From Branchiostoma floridae (taxonomy: Eukaryota; Chordata; Leptocardii; Amphioxiformes; Branchiostomatidae), in contig NC_049993.1 of assembly GCF_000003815.2 (NCBI RefSeq), positions 10,010,971 through 10,074,970 on the forward strand: a stretch of 64,000 nt of DNA, written 5' to 3'. How positions within the stretch are numbered: the stretch's first letter is position 1; the number at the start of each line of letters is the position of its first letter. A program made the translations under genes and the position numbers. Shown here in pieces: positions 47,259-59,200 of this stretch. The notes beneath the pieces are model-generated. The model worked only from the letters and a program-made list of their open reading frames with translations, was not told the DNA's origin and ran no database searches.

Positions 47259-47690
47259 TACCAACAAGCTTTCGGCCATTTACATCAGAGCCCACCAACC
47301 TTCCCTCAACCGAGACGGGGGCTGATACCAACTGCCAAGCACCTTTGATCCTTTGCTGACGTCACACTTCCGTTACGGATATGTGACTTAGGTGTTGGGT
47401 CATTTCAACTTGACAAGGATCAGAGGACTGATCGAAAGCTTGTTGGTAAGCGCTTTATTTTCTTTTGTGCACGGATGAAAAGTCTTAAATTGTAACATGA
47501 TACTTTTAATAATTGTTAGTGCTATAAAGGAGGCCATGTACATCAGGGCACTCCAGCCTTCACTTACAGAGATAGGGAGGGGTCGTTATAATCTTCCTGG
47601 CAAGATCAGGTGTCTGAACTCTCGCGAGATTACGTTCCGAAGTGATCGGTCATTAGTATTATGATAGTGTAATATGATCATAGTGTAATA
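47259..47690. mobile_element. Retroelement remnant with inverted CGAAAGCTTGTTGGTAAGCG ends
   Basis: GCGCTTACCAACAAGCTTTCG (47259) and CGAAAGCTTGTTGGTAAGCG (47433) face each other over about 150 bp. The right copy carries TTGACAAGGATCAGAGGACTG followed by ATCGAAAGC, a hairpin closed by GAAA. Sequence near 47625 (CTCTCGCGAGATTACGTTCCG) recalls 26150-26290. Confidence 0.55.
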
Positions 47691-48559
47691 TGATCACTAC
47701 CAACACAGATGAGCTTCCATGATAGTACATAATGTTACTGTAAAGGCATTTAAATTCACGGAGATTTAATTTTGTGGTATACGTTGCAGGAAAATGGACT
47801 TTTCACGGTGGTTTTAACTTCATGGTAGCACCATGCACTGTAGTCTCTTATACTGCCATGGAAAACTGTTCTTGGTCACTTAAGCCAGGTTTTAAATTTG
47901 TGGCCGCCACAAAAACAGTGAACATTAAACCACCGCGAAGGTTTCTGCATTTACAACTTTATCTTTAACATTCCGCTATATGTTACTTCAAAAACCTCTG
48001 GAGGTAGCTGTATATTTATATACTAAGAGCTATGTCCTACGTGTATGTTGTTATGTTGTATGTATATATATATATATACTTGAGATTGTAAAATGCTTTA
48101 TTTTCGAGGGGTGATCACTAAGACCACTCCAGTTTTGGGGCACAAAGTAGTCAAATTACCAAATTTTTAAGTGATTGAGGTATTACCTTCTAGTTGACAT
48201 TCTTCTAAAAATCAGTTTAAGTTATTGTGGCAAGTAAAACCAGTGTGAACTGTGATTAGAGTTGTGTGGGTCATGTTCATCATGACATAAAATCTAGTAT
48301 GAAGATTCACTTAAAGTAACTGTTGTATTTATCTAGTTTTTCTATCTTTTTTGTCCATTTTAGGCAATGTCGATTTGATTATGTGGAACTTAGAACAGGC
48401 AATGTTAGGGCTCTATGGAGTGAAACATGTACTAGCATGGTCCCTATCACAGGTGGACACAGTAGTCTGTGCTTGAAGATCATATTAACCACCTTAGGAA
48501 TTTGTATGTGGTAAAATTTGTACCTTTTTTATCGGTTCTGTTTGTTTATATTCTTTCTG

Positions 48560-49390
48560 AGACCTGAAAAAAACAATGACCGGACTTTTAAAGTGCTTGT
48601 ATCTTTTTATTGCAATATCTTTATGTAGATTGATATAGGTTAGACATCCAGGTAATCATATTCTTCTCTAAGCAGTTAGTTTAATTTGAAAATGTTTTGT
48701 TGCATTGTATAATGTTACATTGTAAGTAACAAATAATTTAACCATTTACTAAGTCCAGTTACTTTATGTAATATAGCACAAGAAAGCGTCCTGGATTCAT
48801 GTACAATTTTGTTAAAGAAGCTTCATACAATATAACGTTACATACATTATTGTCTCATACAATATTGAGACCAAAAATAGACGTACATTGTACAATCTGA
48901 AGTACAATGTCTTTCCAAATCTAGAGTTATATGTTACGCCAAAAATAGTTACTCATTAGCAACTGGATATGGTTTTGAAACGGTCAGACGTTTCGGATAG
49001 AATTCACTATCCTTCGTCAGTGACACTGAAGAGATCTGGAAGAAACAGGTCTTTTATACTCTAACTATGAATGAAGACAATTTCCGATGTCCAATAGGAA
49101 AGGTTGTAAGACAATTCAGACTGAAGACAATTTGGCTTACAAAGAAAACAAAGCTAAGCCAAAGTCAAGCTGAAGACAATCCGGATTTCAAAGGATAGCA
49201 AGGCTAAGACACAGTTAGAGTATAAAAGACCTGTTTCTTCTAGATCTCTTCAGTGTCACTGACGAAGGATAGTGGATTCTATCCGAAACGTCTGACCGTT
49301 TCAAAACCATATCCAGTTGCCGCAGTGAGTAACTATTTTTGGCGTATCTTATTACCTGGATGTCTAACCTACATCGACGTAGAGTTATAT
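48560..49390. mobile_element. Penelope-like retroelement remnant in inverted-pair form, with hammerhead-like cores
   Basis: About 48940-49075 and 49214-49345 are inverted copies (GTTTTGAAACGGTCAGACG against CGTCTGACCGTTTCAAAAC; TATAAAAGACCTGTTTCTTC arms). Outside them GTTAGACATCCAGGTAAT (48640) and TACCTGGATGTCTAAC (49355) are also inverted. Each copy has CTGACGA, a six-pair stem and GAAA. The block at 48570-48660 matches 57950-58040. No reverse transcriptase is left. Class assignment is inference from the ribozyme-like core and inverted layout. Confidence 0.5.
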
Positions 49391-49954
49391 GTGTCACTGT
49401 TTAGACCTGGCTGGTGTTTCTGGATAGTGTTGTATTTTGTCAGAAAAAATAATAGTATGGGCAAGGAGCTTTTATCAGTGGTATGGGCAATGTAGGACGC
49501 CCGGCGTAATATTAAAGCGCGATTAAAGCTACTGTTTATTTAGTTCTCCATCGAGGGGGTTTCCGCACCACCGCAAATAGTGGAATCATCGCCAGCGTGA
49601 TATTCCTGCTAGGAAGTTTGCGGATTACGAACTAGAACTGGAAGTAGAAGCTGTTTTGAGTCAAACAGGTCAATCCAACCAAGGGCTCTAATTTGGGGGG
49701 TGTATCAAAAGACTTACTTTAACGTTATAAGCCGTATAGAGATTCTTGCAAATGAATTTGCTGAGACTGGACATAGTACACTCGTTCTCATTGAAATGTC
49801 GAAAATGGCATTTTTTTGGTCGAAAAATAAATCGGCTTTATTTTCAGTGAAAACTACCTGGTTGTTTAGGAAAATTCCTCTTTCAACCATAGCCAAAAAA
49901 TGGCAACTTATTATTTTCGGTCCCATTGGTAATGCATTACAGGGCAGGTAACAA

Positions 49955-50330
49955 ACGTTACCGGTAACGTTTGTTACAACAGTAAACTTAACCCTTTATC
50001 TTCAAAGGGATTAGCATTATTGGCTACATCATTTAGGCATAAGTCGACGTCCCTAGGGACACTTAAAAAGTGGGCAGCAATTTTGCACCGGGTCAGACAG
50101 AATGCTTAGAAAGCATCGAACAATGGTAACGTTTGTTACAGTCATTTCTGTACAACATTTTGCAAGCGAGGTGGGATACAAATGGCAGTCAATGACCCTT
50201 TTTTAGTTCCTTTAGAAAACCAGGAAAACTGTAATGCGTCACAAAAACGGTAATTTCTAGTCTTATACATACATGGATAATATAACCGTGGCAACCATCG
50301 TACTCGTGGTGGTAACGTTTGTTACAGAAT
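49955..50330. repeat. Palindrome and dispersed copies of GTAACGTTTGTTAC
   Basis: A perfect 28-bp palindrome (AACAAACGTTACC joined to its complement) at about 49949-49976. GGTAACGTTTGTTACAG words recur at about 50126 and 50311. Non-coding. Confidence 0.7.
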
Positions 50331-50439
50331 CTGGCGACAGGCATAAACCACCTCACACAGCCTCCAAGATCAGTGACAGGAGCGATCTGACGTGATCGGA
50401 CAGAGGGCCTGGGTAGCTGGTTTCATCTGCCGAACAATC

Positions 50440-50630
50440 ATTTTTCATGCCCGTAGCCAGGATTTTGCCTGGGGGGTTCGTTTGACTCTTTGGCGGATCA
50501 ACGAGCGCCAAAGGCGCGAGGCGAGCGCCGAAGGCGCGAGTTTCCTAGGGGGTCCGGGGGCATGCTCCCCCGGAAAATTTTGAAAATTTAACTCTCTGAA
50601 ATGGCATTTCCTGCGTTTTTTGAGAGATTT
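50440..50630 (+). mobile_element. Repeat with GGCATTTCCTGC signature
   Basis: CCCGTAGCCAGGATTTTGCC, GCGCCAAAGGCGCGAGGCGAG, CATGCTCCCCCGGAAAATTT and AATGGCATTTCCTGCG in this order. Related to the fragments at 15330-15620. Its GC-rich start contrasts with the AT-rich flanks. Confidence 0.6.
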
Positions 50631-50739
50631 TCACACAACTTTATTCGACGAAAACGAAAGATTGGGTACATCAGTTATGAAATTGCACGTCATCACTTCT
50701 CCGAACTTTTAACTGGCCCGCACGTCCCAGCTCGGAGCT

Positions 50740-50830
50740 GGAATCAGTGCGGGCTGGAGCTGGACCGTGCGGGCAAGAGCTGGACCGTGCGGGCAAGAGC
50801 TGGACCGTGCGGGCTGGAGCTGGAGTTCAA
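50740..50830 (+). repeat. 21-bp minisatellite
   Basis: Three to four copies of GAGCTGGACCGTGCGGGC plus AAG or TG. Translation gives repeated Glu-Leu-Asp-type residues but no gene is credible. Confidence 0.85.
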
Positions 50831-51649
50831 CGAGGGTGATGGCGTGAAAGTTGTCTTTCTAACGCGTGCCGCGTCCCGCCTCGCACGGGCCGGGTCTTTT
50901 ACAAAACAGTAGCACGCCCCGGACTCAGGAAGAACTAACTGGAAACTGCAGGGTTCATCTTGACTATGACAATGTCTCGGAGCAATTTTTCTAGGATTCT
51001 AGACCCGTTGGAAATACAAATTAGTCCGCCCTTTAAAAGTATTGTGCATTGAAAAAAACAGACCTTCGAGAAAAAAGCGGACCTTCTCAGGCGACAGCCA
51101 TTTTTTAGGGGTTGAAATCCCACCCGAGGCTATAACAACCTTCAAAGCCATGAACAAATATGAATGTTGTGGTGCATCTTTAACAAAGGGACCAGTTATG
51201 CTGTCTATAATTTGCTCAATATCAAGTCGTAAAGTCAGGCGACACGTTTTCGACATTTCAATGAGAACGAGCCAGTAGCCTAAGTCTGTATGGCTGGAAC
51301 TTTTGATTCTTGAGATAATTGCATATTTCTTTCCTCAACTGTCCCATTGGATTGCATGTATTATTGGCGAAAATTGCAATGCTGGCGCCTTCCTCCATAT
51401 CCCGGGACACCGTCAGTCACATGACTAAGTTGACGTCATTTGACGATTGCGAAACAAGGCGGGGCTATTTGCATATCTCGTCGTAGCCTGTAAGCATAGC
51501 ACTTTGTTCGCGCCCTCAATCCATCGGCATCTTCACGACAACAAGGTAAATAAGCATACATTTTACAATAGTTAAGATACACAATGTCTTTAGATGTGGT
51601 TATCTTTATCCATATTTTCTTATTGAGGGGATGTTTGCTCGATAAGAAT

Positions 51650-52140
51650 CGTGTAACGAATGTCACAATAGGTTCAGTGTGAGCTATTCCGCCATGTTGG
51701 AAGCAGAAGGTCAGCTTGCCGTGTGCAAAATTTGCACACGTCTCCAATCCGGGAGGGATATTTAAAGCCGTGGTGGGCTTTACATGCGCATAGGTGTCCT
51801 ACGAGTGGTGAGTTACATTTTGACATCGTGTGGTCCCAAAATTGAGGACAATCGTACGTTTAAAGGCAAAAGCGACAGGGAAAAGCCACAGTGCGTGCTG
51901 ACAGCCATTATTTGTGGTGCTGAACGGGTCAGCCTTAATACCGGAACGAAAAACACTGGAAACCACATGAAGGAGTGTAAAATATACTGAAATACAGTAT
52001 GTTTTGATGAGTAGGCATGCCAGGTCGCTATATTTTGGCAAAGAATAATCTACATGTGGCCCTGGAATGAAGAAATCGTCAGAAAATGCAGGAGACGACG
52101 GGCCGGACCGTCGCCGCCCGGCGGCCATGTTTGTTTTCAT
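51650..52140. other. Unresolved interval with two possible start-exon signals
   Basis: Plus strand: GAERVSLNTGTKNTGNHMKE (about 51920-51975) loosely recalls the second half of a BED finger, and AVCKICTRLQSG lies near 51723. Minus strand: AACATGGCCGCC at about 52129 is a strong start context (MAAGRRRSGPSSPAF). The two overlap and neither can be extended into a gene. Outside this block 46530-53640 holds only repeats. Confidence 0.3.
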
Positions 52141-53640
52141 TGCAGAGTAAATGTTTGTTTAGCGGGGTCTGATAGCTTTCACAACAAGACAGCTGATGCC
52201 TACCGAACTTCAGTGCAAAAAGCTGTTATACTAGTATGTTGGCATAGATATTATATATATGAATCTACTTGGATTGTGATAAGAATCTGTTTTCTGTACT
52301 TCTTTATTAAAGCTTGCTTCTTTTACCCGTTAACGTTACATAATTTTGCACAAGCAGCACGTCCAGTCCGCCAAAATACAAATAAAGCGGTGTCCTACGT
52401 ACTTTCAAGAGTACACTTTGTATATTTATTCCACAGACACACATTTCCCTTAGTGGTTTCTTACTGGATGCGTCAATTATACCTATATTGAAGAAATAAA
52501 ACTATATTTTCTGCTCAATTTCTCCGCGTAGTGTGTACGTTGGGTCAACAATGGCGAAATTTCCTAACCAAGCTATACCGTGATGCTCTAGTGGTTTGCC
52601 CGCCCGACCCGTAACATACAATTTTCTGAGTGCGGAGTATTGTTGAGGGGAGGGTGCTGATTCGCGATATGATCGGGGTCAAGTTCTAATATGCTGTGTC
52701 TGCATTTTTCGGCATAATTGTGTAATTTCCTGTTTATTTTGACGTTCTTCATGAATGACAAGCATTATTTTATTTGAAAAATACATACAACCATATATTT
52801 CAAAATCCTAAAGAATTGTTTTTTTTTTTAAATAAAGTTACGATGTACAATCGATACATCATCGTGATGTATTTTCTTTTTATCACTCATTACAATGTGA
52901 CCATATGAAGGCACAAGCGATAATTGGTATGCTCTTTATTGATACTCTGCCGACACGCTGTGGACATTGTCTTACAAATTAACAAAAGCCTCTACGTGCG
53001 GCTACCTTCCTGTGCTGACCTGGGTGGCGCCAGGTATTTCTTTTGCCTTTTCTACGCTGTTTTCTGAGGTGTATTGGGAAGTTGAAATTTTGAAAGGTCA
53101 TCGCTATTTAGCCTGCCATCTTGTCTTTATCTCAAATTGCTGCATACTAGTATGCTAATTAGCTTAAAATATAGATGACTGCAAAGGTATGCATAGCACT
53201 GAAACTTTAGTAGACACAAACTAATGGGGGTAACCCTGAATTTATGTCCATCGTGGTGTTTTTAGACATAGGAAAAAGATGTTGTGTTTTCTGTTTCCCT
53301 ACCTAAAAAACTGCCGACACTGGATCTTTTTTGTGGACATTGGAGTCACACAGCTTTTAGTTAGAATTTTTACTCAGCCTGCTTCCTGCTTGTCCTATCT
53401 AATGCAGGATAAATGAAAGACGAGCGTCCTCATGTGTTTTAGTTTACTTTCTTCAACTATATTGTAATATGTCGCACTAGAGTTCTGGCCAGCCTAAAAA
53501 GAATTACAGGAAAAAATAATAACCTACCTACCCTAAATTTTCTGGGCTGAAACAGAAAACACAACATTCAACTTCTGTTTGAATGTCCCGCGGTACTACA
53601 ATCGCTAAATGTTAACCATTTTCCTTCTGTCTGTTAGACA

Positions 53641-55440
53641 ATGGACGACAGTGAGTCTGTGGACGGCAGTCTGACTACAGAAGTCAGTGAGACCCTTGGT
53701 GAGACGGACGAGAGAGTGGACGGTGGACTTGAGTGTGACGACTCTGACTGGCATCCAGCCACTTTCCTACAGCGGTTACATGAGCTCAGGTCTGAGGGTC
53801 ACATGTTGGATGTGACTCTGTGTGCTGAAGGGAAGGAGATCCCCTGTCACCGCCTAGTCCTGTCAGCCTTTGCTGAGTACTTCCATGCCATGTTCCGCGG
53901 AGGCCACAATGAGAGTAAGAAGGACAAGATAGAGATAGGAGGGGTCAGTGCAGTGGCACTACAGCTGCTAGTGGACTATGCGTACACATCCAAAATCACA
54001 GTCACCGCTGATAATGTCCAGTCACTGTATGAGGCAGCTAACATGCTGCAGGTAAAGGGTGTTGAGGACAGGTGTGAAGAGTTTCTGACAGACGAGTTGA
54101 GCTCTGAGACATGTTTGGTAACTTGGGTACTGGCAGACAAGGTGTCGTGTAAACGATTGCTAGAGAAGGCAAAATTCTGTTCTCTAAAATACTTTGAAGA
54201 AGTCTGCACAACAGAGGAGTTCCTTGAGCTACCTGTGGACATTCTGAAAGCGTACCTCTCAGATAGTGGCCTTCATGCTAAGAAAGAGGAACAAGTGTTG
54301 GAAGTGATCATGCGCTGGGCTGGACACGATCTTCAACAGCGACAAAGACATGTCAAGGCGCTCCTTGAGTGTGTTCGTTTCTCACACGTGGAACAAGACT
54401 ACCTGAAGGGCATTCTGAAGAAAGACAGAACATTGTCAAGTGTTCCTGGAGTCAAGGAACTGATACAGGATCAGTCTATGCACGCTAGACCTCGTCACAT
54501 CCATCAAGAGGAAATTCTTGTTCTAGGTGGCGTCAAACATGTCATGCAACCAGAGGAAGAGAATAACAAGGACATATACAGACTAAGCCTCAACTGTGAT
54601 TGTGTTGACATTTCTCCATTGCCCGAATCAGTTGTGAAAATCAACGGATATGAAGCTTGTGCTGTTAACAATGATGTTGTTATAACAGTGGCTCAGTCAC
54701 TTTCTGAATGCAAAGTATGGCAGTATAAACCCTCTCTCAATTCTTGTACTCAGCTGGGAAACCTTGTTAGGAAAGAGAGACATTTGCATAGTGTAGTAGC
54801 TTTACAGGGACAAGTGTATGTAGTTGGTGGTATTACTTCACCCAGTTGGGCACCAGTATATGATGTTGAGGTGTACAGTGAAACGACTGATAGTTGGAAT
54901 CTGGTAGCACCATTGTCACTACAAGGGGGTGTAAGGGATTTGGGCATAACTACCTGTTGTGGAAAAATCTTCGTATTCGGTGGTAGAACTGGACACTGTA
55001 CTCTATGTGACCAGAGTCATATCACAGATGCTGTTCAATGTTACGACCCTACCCGAAATGTGTGGACTTTTGTTGCACCGTTACCAAATCCAATGCAAAG
55101 TGTGATGGCATGTACAGTTAACTGTAAGATCTATTTGGTTGGAGGGCAGTTAGCACATGTTCTGTGCTATGATCCTCTGGAAGAATGCTATGTGAGAATG
55201 ACTGGTCGACTAGCCCCATGGTGTGCATGTGGTGCCACTGTGTGTGGCTCTGACATCTACATCATTGGTGGCTGTGACAGAAAGTATTCACTCAGTGAAA
55301 CTGATGATGACGATGATTATGAGGAGGTTTCCCATGCTGCAGTCCAATGTTATAATGTGCCGAGTGATACCATGATTTTACTGAAGGAATTCCCACTTCC
55401 AATCTCTGAGCACATCAGTTTAACAATACCAAAACTATAA
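53641..55440 (+). CDS. Kelch-like protein (BTB-BACK-Kelch), intact, intronless coding sequence
   Basis: Predicted 599-residue substrate adaptor for a Cullin-3 ubiquitin ligase. After an acidic N-terminal ~40 residues comes the BTB domain (about 42-155): LDVTLCAEGKEIPCHRLVLS, YFHAMFRGG, VDYAYTSKITV. BACK covers about 160-265 (LEKAKFCSLKYFEEV ... VLEVIMRWAGHD). Five or so kelch blades follow, each with a Gly-Gly turn: ILVLGGVKH, VYVVGGITS, IFVFGGRTG, IYLVGGQLA, IYIIGGCDR. The stop is at 55438-55440. An acceptor (CTGTTAG) lies three bases before the ATG, so a 5' non-coding exon is expected upstream. AATAAA at 55854 is a possible polyadenylation signal. It is convergent with the related damaged gene at 58179-61790. 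Substrate unknown. Confidence 0.93.
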   Translation: MDDSESVDGSLTTEVSETLGETDERVDGGLECDDSDWHPATFLQRLHELRSEGHMLDVTLCAEGKEIPCHRLVLSAFAEYFHAMFRGGHNESKKDKIEIGGVSAVALQLLVDYAYTSKITVTADNVQSLYEAANMLQVKGVEDRCEEFLTDELSSETCLVTWVLADKVSCKRLLEKAKFCSLKYFEEVCTTEEFLELPVDILKAYLSDSGLHAKKEEQVLEVIMRWAGHDLQQRQRHVKALLECVRFSHVEQDYLKGILKKDRTLSSVPGVKELIQDQSMHARPRHIHQEEILVLGGVKHVMQPEEENNKDIYRLSLNCDCVDISPLPESVVKINGYEACAVNNDVVITVAQSLSECKVWQYKPSLNSCTQLGNLVRKERHLHSVVALQGQVYVVGGITSPSWAPVYDVEVYSETTDSWNLVAPLSLQGGVRDLGITTCCGKIFVFGGRTGHCTLCDQSHITDAVQCYDPTRNVWTFVAPLPNPMQSVMACTVNCKIYLVGGQLAHVLCYDPLEECYVRMTGRLAPWCACGATVCGSDIYIIGGCDRKYSLSETDDDDDYEEVSHAAVQCYNVPSDTMILLKEFPLPISEHISLTIPKL

Positions 55441-56839
55441 GCTAGTAAATAGCGTTTGTTTCCTCGGAGCTAGATTTCAATTACTTTTCATATTCGTATT
55501 AGCAATGTTTTACCCAGGATTTTATATTAGTGGTATAATGGCAAAGTATAAGCAAAACGATCAATTGGGTGGATGGTGTGAAAGATTGCCCTTCCACTGT
55601 GAAGATATTTTTAAGATGTAGGGTAAAAAGCTGCCATTCCAAGGGCACACTACATATAAAATGTTAATTAGAATGTTTTTTTATCAGTTTGGAGGATCAT
55701 ACCAATATTTTTTTTCATATTTGATCAGACATTGTTACACAAGTATCACTATGCCAATTGAAAAAAAAGCCTAGTGGTCCTCATGTAGTGTAGCCTGGGT
55801 ACCATCCTGGTAGTAGTTCGCTCCTATGTTCGCAGAGAAGCAATTGTATATATAATAAAAGTTGGAGCCAACTAACTGTCTGGCTGGTTACCAGGATACA
55901 TGTAGTGTGGTTGTGGTTGTAAATTATGGTGTGTTGGCCTATTGTGGTAAATATATACTAGCTAGATCCTTGGGTAGATTTGAAGTTAACTCGCTGGCTA
56001 TGATGTGGATGTTAGTTGAAAAAAAATCTGTAGCTGTAATAGTAATAGTCCTTTTCATTTGTTAATCAATTGTCTTTGGAATTTTTTATAGACTTAATAC
56101 TCACATATCAGACCATTTCTGATAGAATGTACAAGTAGACTGGATATGTTGTGGTAATTAAACGAGGATTATTGATTATTGCAGCCGACCGATGATGATG
56201 ATTATGAGAAAAAATATAGTTACTTTTATTCAGAACTTGATTTCATTCCTCAACCAATCATATCATAATAATATCAATTCTCATTTGAGACGTTGTTGGC
56301 AAGGTTGGTATGTTGTCTTTCTTGGAACACCTTCAATTATATGAATGACATCCATTTTCGTCCGTGACCAAAGTACGTTTTGGACCATACTGTAAATAGT
56401 AGAGAAAATATGAAGAAATTAAATAAAAATATACTAAAAACCCTTCCTCGGTGGCTCTTTTGGTGGAATTTGGGTAGCAGGGATGGCTGTAGTAGGATAG
56501 ACTCAACCATTGTTGAATTTAAGTTTTAAAATGTGACCTTTCTCCATCTTGGACACTGCATGAAAAGTGGAATTTCCCGCTTTTACCTTGAACGAGTAAA
56601 TGACTGGTAAATGTGGTGTATTACATTTACCAAGCTTTACCTCATATTTACCCAAAAAGTAATGGTAAATGTCTGGTAAATTTGTGTAAAATCCAGAAAG
56701 CTGTAACTGACAGCCCAACTCTATCTGAACCTCATACTATACTGTAATTACAGTACCCCTTACATAGAGGTGTTCCCTTCTATAATGTACAAATATAGTA
56801 ATCTATTATTCTCAACGACCTAGGCTTAGTCTAATGGTT

Positions 56840-57484
56840 ATCTCAGGGCGGGGTACCCGAAGGGTACAGAACACACCACCGCCCTGAGATAAGAGTTATC
56901 CCAGGGCGAGGGTACCCGCAGTGTACAGAACACACCACCGCCCTGAGATAAGAGTTATCCCAGGGCGAGGGTACCCGCAGTGTACAGAACACACCACCGC
57001 CCTGAGATAAGAGTTATCCCAGGGCGAGGGTACCCGCAGTGTACAGAACACACCACCGCCCTGAGATAAGAGTTATCCCAGGGCGGGGGTACCCGCAGTG
57101 TACAGAACACACCACCACCCTGAGATAAGAGTTATCCCAGGGCGAGGGTACCCGCAGTGTACAGAACACACCACCGCCCTGAGATAAGAGTTATCCCAGG
57201 GCGGGGGTACCCGCAGTGTACAGAACACACCACCGCCCTGAGATAAGAGTTATCCCAGGGCAAGGGTACCCGCAGTGTACAGAACACACCACCGCCCTGA
57301 GATAAGAGTTATCCTAGGGCAGGGGTACCCGCAGTGTACAGAACACACCACCACCCTGAGATAAGAGTTATCCCAGGGCGGGGGTACCCGCAGTGTACAG
57401 AACACACCACCGCCCTGAAATAAGAGTCATCCCAGGGCGGGGGTACCCGCAGTGTACAGAACACACCACCGCCATGAGATAACA
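56840..57484 (+). repeat. 59-bp minisatellite, about 11 copies
   Basis: The unit contains GAGATAAGAGTTATCCCAGG, then a GCGAGGGTACCCGCAGTGTA block, then CAGAACACACCACCGCCCT. Copies differ by one to three bases. CCAGGGCG at one side and CGCCCTG at the other are inverted, so each unit can form a hairpin. In the interval between the two Kelch-like genes. Confidence 0.95.
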
Positions 57485-57949
57485 GTATTGAGGACAAAGC
57501 AGAAAAGTCTAACACAGTCATCATTACCAGTCGACTAGCTTCTTAACCCCTGACTGAAATTGTAGGTAGGCGTAATAAGATGTTTTTCTAGTTTTACATT
57601 GATAAAATGAGTATTAATAAGAATTCTCCTATGATTATTTACCATACTTATTACATATATATTTATGAAGAAAAATTCAAGGCAATCACAGATCTTGTGT
57701 ATTATACTACACAAAGTTTATGATGAATAACAAATGCTTTTGGTTAACCAACCCGAGGTGAGACCAGTGGACGATGTACCAGATCACACAACAAACTGAA
57801 CACTATGAACGCCAGAACGGAGCGGTACCATTCCGACTACTGAACTCATGAACTGTGTTATTTTTACCTTATCTGTCAATTTTACCGGTCAATCCAATAT
57901 GTATATATTTTAATACGTCTTATAACTGTAAACGATTTTAAGTGTCCTG

Positions 57950-58040
57950 AGACATGAATAAAAAACAGCCGTGACTGGATTTTAAAAGTGCCTGTTCTTT
58001 TTATCACAATATCTAAATGCAGGTTAGACATCCATAACCT
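57950..58040 (+). repeat. Copy of the 48570-48660 retroelement end
   Basis: CCTGAGACATGAATAAAAAAC, GACTGGATTTTAAAAGTGCC, TTTTTATCACAATATC and GGTTAGACATCC appear in the same order as at 48570-48660. It probably adjoins or overlaps the 3' untranslated region of the minus-strand Kelch-like gene. Confidence 0.65.
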
Positions 58041-59074
58041 TCAGAGAGAGTATTACTAGATTTTCTCCTTTGATCTATATACAAAGTGTATTAAGACATT
58101 AGTTACAAATTTGTAGAGGCATTTTCTTGTCCCTGATGCTGAGGACTGTCAGATATCTCCATCATCACTCTAACTCTGTTAGTCGTTATCAGAATTTTCT
58201 TCATCGCTGTCGTCTTGGTCCGAGAGATCTTGCTGACTGTCATCAGTGATTCCACTTCCGAAAGAATCCTCATCAGAGGATATCTCTATGCCCTCGTACA
58301 TGCTTGTATCCCTCGGACTCCTCTGGATCATCCTTGCTGCCAGGCAGTCTACGCTATTCCCAGATTTGAAGTGTGCTAAGGCAGGAATCAGTCTGCGCTT
58401 AAGGGCCTCGTCTCTAAGAAACAGCCAGGAGTCTGTGTCTGCCTGATACTGGTGGACATCAATCAAGTGTTGCTTCGGTTGTCCAAATATACGGTCATGT
58501 CCAAAGTGTACAGTGATGAGATACAGGTTTCCGTCGTGCTTCATCAGTGTTGAAGCATAGAAGGCAAATTTCTTGCCGTTCCCGGACTGCTTCCAAACAC
58601 CGTCAGCAGGGTTGCACACTTCTACACAAGTTGGATCAGAAGAAATGGCCGATGGTGCATAACTGTCCATACAGAAAATGCGCCCCTGGTACGAGACAAC
58701 CTGAGGATGCACTGGTGGTACGAGCATGTCCGCTATCTTGCTCCACTTGTTCTCTGTGGTACTGAAGCTGTGACAACCGTCCTTACTTATAACATAGATG
58801 ATGTCATTGAGAGTCACGGTACGGCGCTGGGATCCACACATGGGAACAGGGAGGGGTGGGATGGACGTCCACTCATCACTGCTAGGGTCGTATCTCTCCG
58901 CTGTTCCCTTAGCGTAATCACCACCAATGGCATAGATGTACCCCTTCAGATACACCAGACCACACCTGGGAACACAGAGACAGGAAAAAATAGACCAATT
59001 TAAACCACACATACACGTAATGCTTTTGTCATAGATACACAAGGGTGCCTAAATATTCATACAATTGTTTATGA

Positions 59075-59200
59075 AGGTTAGACATCCAGATAAACAATAT
59101 TCAAATATAATTCAATCTCAGATGTGTAACTGGACAAAAAAAAATATTTACTTCCGGACGTTACGAGTGACATCCATCACTCTTCTTCAGCGTCACTAGC
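59075..59200 (-). mobile_element. Retroelement end with degenerate hammerhead-like core
   Basis: On the minus strand: CTGAAGA, a stem AGAGTGA/TCACTC around TGGATG, then GTAA where GAAA is expected, then CGTCCGG. GGTTAGACATCCAGAT lies at 59084. It is in the last intron of the damaged Kelch-like gene. Confidence 0.5.

Noticed and set aside
53976-54242. Minus-strand frame inside the intact Kelch-like gene
   Set aside because: It is the antisense shadow of the BTB/BACK coding sequence and has no domain of its own.
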